Assembly: GCA_018105865.1 (NCBI GenBank) | Contig: CM030834.1 | Location: 23,295,922 to 23,359,921, forward strand | DNA: 64,000 nucleotides | Direction of reading: 5' to 3' | Source: Metaphire vulgaris | Lineage: Eukaryota; Annelida; Clitellata; Crassiclitellata; Megascolecidae | Shown: positions 24,359-35,048 of the stretch, in pieces | Numbering within the stretch: the stretch's first letter is position 1 | How the letters are laid out: each line of letters begins with the position of its first letter | Translations under genes and position numbers: made by a program | The notes under the pieces: generated by a model | Told to the model about the DNA's origin: nothing | Database searches by the model: none | Seen by the model: the letters and a program-made list of their open reading frames with translations, nothing else

Positions 24359-24600
24359 CCTTCAATTGGCTTGTCTCACGCAGCGATTTAATTATAAAAC
24401 TTGTTTTGATGTCTATAAGACCTTTTGTATAATGAGCCAGATATCTTAATACGCGACTCTTCCCTCGGTCACCGTACTAGCCATTCCACAAGATATTCTG
24501 GCTGACTTTCATTTAGTTGATGTCCCTCGTTCTCGTACAGTCAATGGCGTTAGTGTTTAGTACGAAATGGCTGGGAGTGCTCTATTTCGAACCCTGTAGA

Positions 24601-25980
24601 CAGTGGCGGCTCCAGGATTTGGCAAGTGGAGGGCCGTTGGAGTGGCAACTTTAATCATTTTTGTTGTTAGGTATGCCATTGTGAGTTTTAAAGTTTTTTA
24701 AAGTCATCCCGCGTCTCCCGTATGAAAACGTGAACATATATGTTATAAACTGACTATATTTCAGGCTATATAGAAGCTAGAAAGATGCGGTTTGCACCGT
24801 TGTTGAGCATTTTTATTGCTCTTTCTATCCATCCGTGCCAAAAGAAAAAGTTGGGGGTATTATAAACCCCAAAATCGGACCCTCCCCAACATTTTGTTTA
24901 AATTTTGATCAAAGGTCATTAGCAAAACGTCTTCAGCGGTAAAAAATGAGCGAGAGAGTTCTTAGAGGAGTGTAATTGGAACAGAATGGTGCAAAAATTT
25001 TGAAGATCGGACCATATTTGAATCAGTTTCATACCCAGTACCAATTGCTTGCTGAAATGACATTACGCGAACGGATTTTCAATGTGAAAAACCGAACAAC
25101 TTTTTCATGTTTCATACCCAAGTATCAATTGCTTGCTTAATGTGAAAAACCGAACAACTCGGTATATTTCAGGCTTGAAGCTAGAAAGATGCGGTTTGCA
25201 CCATTGTTGAGCATTTTTATTGGGCTTTCAACCATCCGTGCAAAAAAAATTTTTTAGGGTCCACTCTACACCCCAAAATCGGACCATCTCCGACAAAAAT
25301 TTTCAAAGCTCAATAAAAAAAATTTTTCAGCGGTGACCCCAACTGTGAGCTAGGTGTAATTGGAACAGAATAGTGCAAAAATTTTGAAGATCGGACCATA
25401 TTCGGCATAGTTATGGCCATTCTAGCCTCCGGCTGAAGATTTTTCCTATACATTTTCCAGCCTTGGTCAGTCTTCAATATCCCTTGAATATATAGTCAGT
25501 ATTATCGAAAACGGTGCTGCCGCCTATTGAATGGATGTGAGCTAACTCGGTTGCCGCGTTGGAATTTTGAAAATCGTGCAGGTCCGCAGTAAGTAAAGTA
25601 AGTAAGTAAAGTAAAATCTCGTGGATTTCTATAGCGCCTTGGAAAGCAGCACAACAGTAGCTGCTTATTCTTAGGCGCTCAGCCTCTCTTAAAAAAGCCA
25701 TAGGAAAGGTGTGGGATCAGCCAGGCAATAGTCAATATCCGAAGGGCAATATCCGCAATATGAGAAGTCAATATCCGCAGTACACAGTCGCTTATATAGC
25801 GCAACGTTTTAAAACGGCTAACCCCGTTTCGTGATGGTTTTCCGCCGCCGTCTTTAAACGGCTAACCCGAGCAAAAGGTTAAGTATAGAGTCCCAACGGG
25901 GAACGGGTGCCACTGGGGGAGGGCCAGGCACTCAATAGGGGGCAAGGGCCCTCTCGGGCCCTCCTGTGGAACCGCCACTG
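24601..25980. mobile_element. hAT-type MITE, family B, copy 2, split by a 1.2-kb insertion
   Basis: The left end (24601-24676, CAGTGGCGGCTCCAGG to TTGTTAGGTATG) and right end (about 25879-25980, TTAAGTATAGAGTCCCAAC to GGAACCGCCACTG) together make one full element. Between them lies about 1.2 kb of foreign DNA. This includes an imperfect direct repeat of about 380-400 bp (GAAGCTAGAAAGATGCGG at about 24772 and 25175; GTGCAAAAATTTTGAAGATC at about 24990 and 25370) and a LINE tail. Confidence 0.75.
25583..25735 (-). mobile_element. 3-prime tail of the (TTAC)n-ending LINE family
   Basis: On the plus strand it reads (AAGT)n AAAATCTCGTGGATTTCTATAGCGCC, then GCAGCACAACAGTAGCTGCTTATTC, ending near GATCAGCCAGGCAATAG. 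It closely matches 59116-59260. It is nested in the insertion that splits the family-B element. Confidence 0.85.
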
Positions 25981-25988
25981 TGCGGTAA

Positions 25989-27293
25989 TGTCCTATGTTC
26001 TCTTGAACTATCGGTTGGTGCGAGTGTTTGGGTATACTTGCGTGACCAGTGAGACTGATTTTTCAGGTATTCCATTTTAGTGACCCCTCTGTTCTCGGTT
26101 TTTGATCGAACCTTATTTAGGCCTAATTACTGAGCGGTACTACTTGGATCTACTGGGTTCTTTACAAATACACAGCGGGAACTCGGGTGGTGACGAGTTT
26201 TCTAAGATAAGAGGTGAGTGTTAGATAAGAAAATAAGTGTTAACTAATGTCATTATTATTCACTTTTATGCAGTCATGTGTGACAACGGACTTCTATCAG
26301 ACTGTTGATGTGCTATCGTGACCGATCGCACAAGGCTGTTGCTAAATTACAGCATGCGAGTGGACCAATACATCCATTTATATTGCGCCATATTATGGGC
26401 TTACAAAGAATCGAGCTGATAATGCTCAAGATTTCTAGAACTTGAGCAACCAATGAGTTATATACGTTATTTAATTCATCGTGTAAAATTGCGTTGGTGT
26501 TTAATGAAAAGGCTAGACCATTAAGATATAGAATTGATTGGCTAGTAAGCGTAAAAGCTTGAGCGTTTGTAAATTGGATGTCTGCAGAAGCACATGGAAA
26601 TATGATGTATGGCTCAGAGTTTGCTGACAATGTACAAAATTCTAGATGTAAGAAGATCGTAGAGTTATGGATGGCACATTGATTCTGGCTTTGGTTGATA
26701 ATTTAATTGACTTTTACACTGATCTTTTTTTATTAGTAACCCTGGTTTTACTTGCTTCATGTAAACAATATTTTCTGTTGTCTTTTAATTGGAATGACAG
26801 TAGACTTTCATTTTATCATATTAAATGCTACTTACTAAGGAATCTTTTTCACGAACGAAATCAGTCAAATCTGTTGACAGTTTCCAAAAAATGGCAGTCA
26901 GCGAACAAAATACTTAGACAAATGTAATTTATTGTGACAATGTTATTGTATCGTTACACATTACCATATATATTGTAATCTTTAATGTATAATCTAAATT
27001 GATAGATTGTAATTAATGTCATGAACCTTTAGAAAAAATGCTGAAACAGTTTGTGGGGGACTTTTAACGATATGGATGTGGCAGAATTTATTTATTGAAG
27101 GCAATCAAATTCATGGAAAATATTATGTCCATGATATCGTGAATTAGATCATTCTTTGTTGATGATCTTAAAATGTTCACCTCTTTACTAAAATAAAATT
27201 GACAATTATGGATAATACTTCTTAATATAAAGCAGAAAAGATTGCAAATGCATTTGACGTTATTCGTATTTGTTAATTGCAGTCTTGCTTTCT

Positions 27294-27331
<38 letters not shown>

Positions 27332-29186
27332 TGTTGCCCAGTCTCTTTCACTGAATAATCCCAGCATGCTATTTTATGCATTTTGATTTGTTGTATTAGT
27401 AATGAGTCTACTCAAATGAGAACACAGACATTGGGCACTTATTCGGCGTACTTGAGAAGATCTGCTAGTTTTTAATGCTAATGTAAAATGAATGCATTTA
27501 ATGCTAATAAATTAGATGAGCTACACAATGCACCGCATCTGCATGTAGACAGACCATGGACGATGTAACTTGATTTGTATATGACCTGGGCTTTGGCTTG
27601 CTTACATTCAATTTCCCTAGACGTTGTGAAAATCATAAAGCAATTGCGTAACTGCCTTTCGTTCCAGAAACTTTTGTGCAAAAGATGCTACGAGTTGATA
27701 AAATTGATTTTAAATTGCGTAGCCATGTATATTACGGTATCTGTTAAACTGCTCACATTCCCATTTAGATAATTACAGTGACAATAGAAGTGTGCTTGCA
27801 TGTTTTACAGATATGCATTGCTTTTTGAGATCCAGTACCTGTTTTTGATTTGCTCATAGAATTAATTATCACCAGAACTAGGCTATGGTGTCTGGAAGTT
27901 AAGCAAGTCATCAGCATTTTTGTTGTAATCATTTGGGTGAGATCATTTTTGCTGAATGTATTGTATTTGAAGAGCCATTTGTTTATGTGATTGATTTTTA
28001 TTCTCATTTCGTGACTTGTCATTAGGCTTGTTCAGTTTTCTCATTGCTCTGGGCTGGCTTCATATTTTCAGTGCTATATTTAAGTGCTGCAATTAAAAAA
28101 CCGTACTGTGTTTTGAACCATCATGCCATTATTGTACCGGTATATAGGAGTTGACCTACCTGGAAATTTCTGTACATGGTACATCATCATCATGGTGTGC
28201 CATCTTCTATTCGAACGTTGGCAGTCACGATTTTTACATGTCATGGTACACAGTGAGAAATAACATGATTGGGTCTTAATCAGACACAGGGAGAGAGAGA
28301 GGGAGAGGGAGAGGGAGAGAGATAGGGATGGAGGTGACGGACGGATAGACAGAGACAGTCATTCAGAGAGACAGAACATGAATAGAATCAATGAATTGGG
28401 GAAAGTAGCATGCATGTCTTATTTGACCAACTTAGGAGCTGACCCCATTGACAGGTCAAAAATGTTAGTGTGACCTACTGATGGAGCAGAAACAGGTCTG
28501 TTGTTGTGCTGAACCTAGGATGGCGGTGGTGGTGGTGGTGGTGGTGGGGGGGTTGTGGTGACTGTGACTGGTAGCAGTACGGCCTGTGAACTAGACTAGA
28601 GCAGCCTGTGTAGAGGCAGATAGGAGGTTAACGGGCTCTAGGAAATCACATGACCTTGTTATTCTAATTGAAGTTTACGGTTTAGTTTATTACTGGGTGT
28701 TACTGTACTAATATTATGCCTCGGGGAAGGCATGTTTTTGCGCAGTCGCATAATTGTTTTCATGCAGGTACCTGAACCGATATACATTTTCTACAGGTGG
28801 GAATGAAGCAGCTTCGTTGAGTATAATCATGTTATTTGGATCTGGTCTTCGGCTGTGGAGCCTTAGTTTGTGTCTCTAGGCTGGAATGTATTTGGCTGCT
28901 TGAGGATTTGCCTTAATTAACTATTGTGTGTTGTTGAGTCCTGCAATGGTCCAAATGCCATTTGTTATTTTACCTTAAAAAGGCATCTGAAGAATTGCTT
29001 TTCATCAAGGTACTTATTGATTGTGGAAACACAAACTCGGAATTACCGTATTAATATTATTACTTTTTATTCCGTTTATTATCGTACGTCATATGACGGC
29101 ACAGTGTTTCTCATACTTTGCAAGGCTGTATTGTTTTGCTTTAAAATTATGAATCCATGGGAGAAACATTACATTCTCTCTCTCTC

Positions 29187-29230
<44 letters not shown>

Positions 29231-29400
29231 GTACTCTCCTCGATTTATCTGATAAGTGATCATCTGGATCGACCAGTAATCTGATTACTTATGTGATGAC
29301 ATTATTATTTGATGGCATATATTCATGGTTATACGGTAATTTTATTCTGAATACAGCATCAGAGGTTGACACTTAACCTTATTTTTGTTCAAGTATTCAC
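25989..29400. other. Long intergenic region with microsatellites, no gene recognised
   Basis: AT-rich intergenic DNA between the repeat island and PACSIN. Microsatellites: (TG)n at 27298-27330, GA-rich at 28288-28325, (GGT)n near 28523-28550, (CT)n at 29177-29228. A 105-codon minus frame at 26313-26630 matches nothing I know and lacks splice context. 5-prime non-coding exons of PACSIN could lie here but cannot be placed. Confidence 0.4.
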
Positions 29401-29401
29401 A

Positions 29402-29690
29402 ATGCGGGAAGTTAGCAGAGTGGTAACAGCGTTGGACAATAGAGCAGGAGGTTGCAGGTTCAAGACCCGCACAAGCCCTAAGGTTGACTCGGCCTTACTT
29501 GCTAGAGGCAGTGGTAAAACGAGGAGCAGTGGTAAAATGCTGCGATGAGTCAATCAGGTATATGATAAGTCAACCAGGTATGCTATGCAATGCACTAGCC
29601 CCTTATCAGTTGGTATTGCACGCCTAGCTGAGGGCCATGGAAACGGAGATCAGCGCCGTCCTATGGGCATGTGAGGCTCGGGAAGGACTT
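29402..29690 (+). mobile_element. tRNA-derived SINE
   Basis: The head looks like a tRNA with an RNA polymerase III promoter: A-box TTAGCAGAGTGGTAACAGC and, about 35 bp on, B-box GGTTCAAGACC. It is followed by a non-tRNA body running to about GAGGCTCGGGAAGGACTTTG and then a T-rich stretch. Acceptor-type pairing (TGCGGG with CCCGCA) is visible but the cloverleaf is not complete, so this is a SINE and not a functional tRNA. Confidence 0.7.
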
Positions 29691-29861
29691 TGACTTTTTT
29701 TGACTCTTTGATTCTCTTTCTCACATCAGACCATCGTCTTAGAAGAAGAGTGTGTGTATGTGTGTTTGACATAGCGTGCTTTATTGTTTTGCTTAATGTC
29801 ATCGGGCTTTTCTTTGGGAATAAATTAATGTGTGAAATTGTTTGGGTTCTTAGCACGTTTG

Positions 29862-29942
29862 TTAATCCCTTAACTGGGTGCTCCGAGTAACGCTCGTCCA
29901 TTTTACATTGAGTTACAAATAGTTGCCCAGTTAAGGGGTTAA
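29862..29942. mobile_element. piggyBac-like MITE, copy 1
   Basis: About 80 bp with TTAA at both ends and inverted repeats TCCCTTAACTGGGTG / TTGCCCAGTTAAGGGG. The core is CGTCCATTTTACATTGAG. TTAA target sites plus ends starting CCC are typical of piggyBac elements. Other copies: 46517, 53694, 63919. Confidence 0.8.
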
Positions 29943-30543
29943 TTGGCACGAGGTAAATTGCAAGTGACAGTGAATCAATACATTGGAATTCACTATGGTC
30001 TTACCATTGGATAGTGTTGCCATCAAATAAGCCAGTTCATTTCATTAGAAGTTAAGCCAGACATAGCATTAACGTTTCTATGACATTATTATGATATGTG
30101 CTGTATGTATGTGTTGGTTAGTTTAGATGGTTTTTATGTAGAGCTGTGAAATAATGTTTGTTTTCAGTATTATGTATCTGTTGTCTTAATTATCTTTTTA
30201 TATTATAATCTTTCATCTTTTACCAAAACATCAGTGGATTAATGCATTTAATTGTGCTTGTTTACATTACGATCTTATGTTACGATTTTGACCTTTTGTG
30301 GTCTCTTGTTCCTTATTCTCAGCAGTTTAAGTGAAAGGTTAAAGTTGCATAATTATGTGATTGAAAGTAAATTTAATGTTTATTATTATTATATAAAAAT
30401 ATATTATATATAAATACTTAAATAAATGATTTGGTATCCAAGTTCAGTTGAGCTATTTTAGTGTTGCTTGATTTAAAACATTGCTGATTATATACAGAGA
30501 TTGAACAGTTAGCTGTTCAGGCATGTTGTGGTATTAAGCAATG

Positions 30544-30608
<65 letters not shown>

Positions 30609-30644
30609 ATGCTTATTTTAACCTATCTCTGTTTTATATTTCCA
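29943..30644. other. PACSIN upstream region with (AT)n(GT)n microsatellite
   Basis: AT-rich DNA. A pure dinucleotide run, AT then GT, spans about 30547-30608, just before the splice acceptor TTTCCAG at 30638-30644 of the first coding exon. Confidence 0.6.
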
Positions 30645-30818
30645 GAACTTTCTTCCTTGTGCGTTTTACAAGGATACTTGCCACGTGAAATTCTCGCAAC
30701 TTGAGATTTCACGCATCTGTTGTCCTTACCGGAGGACCGCTTTAATCTCTGCGACCATAATAAGACCACGGTACTGCGTTGGCATCTCGCCAATTTCTAC
30801 TCGACAAACTCTACTACG

Positions 30819-33800
30819 ATGTCGGTTCAGGACGACATAATTTTGCCGAACAGCGACAGTTTCTGGGAGGTCGACAGTTTTAAGATGACTGTAAAGCGCA
30901 GCGAAGACGGCCTTCAGATGTGCAACGAGATCATGAAGCTGATACAGGAGCGGGCGGACATCGAAAAGGAATATGCAAAGCGCCTGAAGGCGTGGGCCAA
31001 GAAATGGAACGACAGCTTTGAAAAAGGTATGCTGCCATTTGTGATTTTTTAAAAGAAATTGTTTTTCCATAGCACAGATGTATGGGTCATTGTGGTTTTA
31101 CTTGGTACTTGTATTGTTTCTTTCAAAAGTTAGAGAATGCACCAATCTAAGTTTTTCTCAAAGTGAATGAGGACGGTGTCTAACGAGGCCTCGTGTTTTA
31201 AGCATTCAGAGGCATGCTGGCCTTAAGTCTGGGCCTTTGGTTCAAGACCAAGCGACATCCTACTGTACAGTTGCATGTTAGGGCTTCAGTAGCAATGCTG
31301 TGTTGATATTAGATATCATATTGCATCAATACTTTGCTGTTTGAAAGAGTAAAGCCTTGTTTTTGAATGTTCTGTGGACTTTACAAGTAGTTATCTGCTT
31401 TTTGCAGGTCCTGAATATGGGACGAACAAGTCTACGTGGAAGAAGGCTTTGGACGAAGCGGATCGGATGGGGGACGTCCATCTCTCGATCAAAGACCATC
31501 TGGTCAACGACGTCCAGGCCGAAATCAAAGAGTGGAGAAACGAAAACTATAAGAAGCAGATGGTCGGTGGATGCAAAGAAGCAAAGGTTTTCGAAGATGA
31601 TTTCAAGAAGGTAGTGTCTCCTTTGTCCAGCCGTTAAATATACAGGGTGGCGCCAAAAAACGGACTAGTCACATTTCAGTTTGCATTTAATATAGTCCGT
31701 TTTATTTTGTGCCACCCTGTAATTAATACTGTTTAATATCTTGATATTTCTTTACAAATGGCTGTTTCACTTGTTGATGTTTTCTAAGTTGATGTTGAAG
31801 GTACAAAAATCAGGTTTGTTTGCAGAATTTTATTTATGAAGCCTTCAGACCAGTTGATCTTCTGGCTTGACCTGGCTCTAATGCTATTTGGATTTGGTGC
31901 GCCATCGGCTGATGCCCTGGGCATTATGATAGTGGCGCTATAGAAGTTGATTGACTGATTGATTGATTGATTGATGATTTTTGTTATTGCAAAAATTGCT
32001 TTTCTTCTATTTAGGCACAGAAGCCATGGAGCAAGCGCCTAGGAAAGGTTGTTAAATGCAAGAAAGATTACCATTTGGCGTGCAAGCTGGAAAAGACAGC
32101 AGCTAATCAGGAGAACAACGCTAGGAACAGCCCCGAAGTATCTGCAGACCAGGTATAGGAGCTTTGCAATCCAGGTACGATCGTTACCTGTCATTGTTTC
32201 ACATGTCTTGACCAGGTGTGGTCTGTAAGCTCTGTTGATAATTTGAGTCTAAATGTCAAATTTTAGTTTATGTATTTTATGGCCTAAAGAGCGGACCCAA
32301 ACTAACATTCTGTTTCTTATTTTGTGTGCTCGATGATAAAGAATACGATCCTCGATTTGCAAAAAACTTATTGTTATGATTGAGAAATGTTTGAAAAAAT
32401 TGCAGCTGAAAAAGTTTCACGAGCGGGTGGAAAAATGTCGGAAGGACGTCGAGGTGTCGAAGGTCAAGTACGAGCAGGCGTTGCTGGAGCTCAATGCCTA
32501 CAACGCAAAGTATGTCGAAGACATGACCGAAGTCTACAATCGGACGCAGGAGTTTGAGGAGAAGCGATTAAAGTTCTTCAAGAAAGTCCTCTATGACCTT
32601 CACTCTTGTCTAGATCAGACCCAGAATAGAAGGTATTCGTCTTTCGATTTTGATGTTATCTTGTTTGTATTTTTGTTTTTTTTTGTTTGTATCGATTTGA
32701 CGTTGAACAGGATGGCTTTTTAAAAGAAATCTTGACGGACGTGATTTTGTTGTTTGTCAGCATTTCTGAAATCTATGGTCAGTTCAAGCAGCACATCAGT
32801 GAACTGGAACCTGGAGAAGACTTGAAGTGGTGGTCGTTGCATCATGGAGTAGATATGCCGATGGCTTGGCCAGCTTTCGAGGTTGGTGTCTTTTATACCG
32901 TGAGAGGCGTTTTTTTTGTAAGTTGTCTTTGTGTATCGATTTGTTTTTGCACTCGTGTGAACTCGTGGCTTGCATCCTGATTTGGAATTCACCAGTGTTT
33001 GCTGTTATATAACTAGGATTTGCAAATTGTTTTCTAGTTTGCACTTTTGGCTGAGTTGAAACGCAGTGAAGCTTTTCGTTGTTATTATTGTTCAGTTGCT
33101 TTAAATTTGTGGGGAACTAGATGGACGCAAATGCTAAAGTGTTCAGACGACTTTTAAAATGTTTCCTTTAAGCATTTTGTGCTTGACAAGTAATGATACA
33201 TGGCTTGCAGTTAGAGTTAGTTGTGGAATGGGCTACAGTCCTCCAAATGTATAGGATACAGAAATGGACAGAAGAAAAGAGACATAAATATAGCATATTG
33301 AAACAGAAGCACAGGTACATACGATGGGACAGCAATAGGATGGATGGTCACTGTCTTGTGATGGACATATAATGAGAAATTATCAGGAAGAAGAAGATGT
33401 AGAAATTACTAGACAGCTGATGGCTTGAATATTTAACATTATAAACTATGGACTAGATTGACAACAAGAACTCTTACAATTGGCAAATGAGAAACTGCCA
33501 TCAGTTTAAATTAAATTGTGAACTCTATAAGCAGTGTGATGATATACGGTAAATAAGTAAGCAAGCAGGCAGTCGAACTTTACCATGAATATTGTTATGG
33601 CTGGTGCAGTGTGTTAAAAGCATTCTATCCCGCCTAAAGACTAAGAGGATTTATTCAATGTTGCTGCTATTGATTTTGCTGACAGGAATACTTGCCTGAG
33701 TTTTATGAAATCTCTCACAAGAAATGTGCCGATGTAGCAAGTGGCAGCAACGTTACACTGAGAAAGATCTCGACTGCCAAATACCACGAAGAATTTGGCT

Positions 33801-34371
33801 GTTCTGGCCCTGTATGCAGATTAGAAAAAAATTCATACTTTTATAGAGTCCTTTTTGAGTTAAATTGGCGATGCTGTATGTTCAAGGATGGGGGAACGTG
33901 TCTTCTATCTTTCATTATATCAGATTCCTTTCCTGTTTGAATGCTATGAATATCGGTGATTTGTGTTTTTGCATGAGAAAACTTTCCACGTCAAAATTTT
34001 CTTCATCAATGGTGACCTGTACCGGGTAATTTTTTGGGTTGAGGTGACTAACTTTGAATCTGTGCCAAATTGTTTGCGGTTGAGTGAAGAGCACATCCAT
34101 TTCAGTTCTATCTATCAGTACTATTTCTATCCACTATTTTTAGTACAGTGAAACCCACTTAAGTGCATAGCATCCATACTTTCTCAATAACTTATGTTCA
34201 GATAGGTGACATGAAATGCCCTAAATTTGATCCCATCATACCAGTGTTTATGCTTTTTAGCTGATTATATATGTTATATAAGCATGTATCTGATATGCAT
34301 TTAAGTGGGTTCAATTATAGTACAAGGTCATTTCTTGGATATATTATTTTAAACTTTTTATTGCATTGTTG

Positions 34372-34431
<60 letters not shown>

Positions 34432-35002
34432 TGTGGAAACTTAAACTCTTTAGTGTATTGTATTTGCATGTTCTGTGTTTGCTTATGGCGTACATTTTCA
34501 CGTACATCACATTGACACATTGTATGATAATGTGTAGGACACTGATATCATGTTGAATATGAGATTTGCAGAATGTTCTTTCCCTTGAGTGAATGACACA
34601 TACATTGAAAAGTCATTGTTTGATTAAATGAAATTGTGATATACATAAAAATTGCTGTTATAACTGGAACAAATTGAAATTCAGTTCTTCTGACAGCTAC
34701 TTACAATCAGTGTATTCATCTTTTTCAGTTTCCTGGTTGTATCTAGGAATGGGTCTAGATCATAAGCCTCTTATGCATGTTTGTTTCTGACAAATTGGAG
34801 CATCTCATTGAATGTAGCAGTGGTTGATGGCAAAGTTTTTTCAGAATTAGTTCTATTCAATATGTTTTTTATTTGATAATTAGGATTGAATTTGATTTCA
34901 ACTACTAGTACTTTGATTTTAATCATTTAAGAGGTTGATTACCGGTAATTATTAATTCAAACCCTTAATTTGAATTTGTGATTTTCCCTCATAACATGTA
35001 AC

Positions 35003-35048
<46 letters not shown>

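Larger units (their letters stand above)
23862..25988. mobile_element. Composite structure of two family-B hAT MITEs with crossed 8-bp duplications
   Basis: Two copies of MITE family B bracket 543 bp of other DNA. The outer flanks match each other: TGCGGTAA at 23862-23869 and 25981-25988. The inner flanks also match each other: CCTGTAGA at 24058-24065 and 24593-24600. So copy 1 (23870-24057) and copy 2 (24601-25980) each have different octamers on their two sides, but the pairs fit crosswise. This is what one expects if a DNA segment carrying its own copy (duplicated at CCTGTAGA) was joined by recombination into a resident copy (duplicated at TGCGGTAA), or if two copies moved together as one composite transposon. 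See the findings. Confidence 0.85.

Noticed and set aside
23862..25988. Simple nested insertion as the explanation of the two family-B MITEs
   Set aside because: A plain nested insertion would give one matching octamer pair around each element, not pairs shared crosswise between two elements.
26313..26630. 105-codon minus-strand frame
   Set aside because: No recognisable motif and no splice context in an AT-rich spacer.
29402..29475. Functional tRNA gene
   Set aside because: A and B boxes are present but the anticodon arm and full acceptor pairing are not, and a long non-tRNA body follows; called a SINE.
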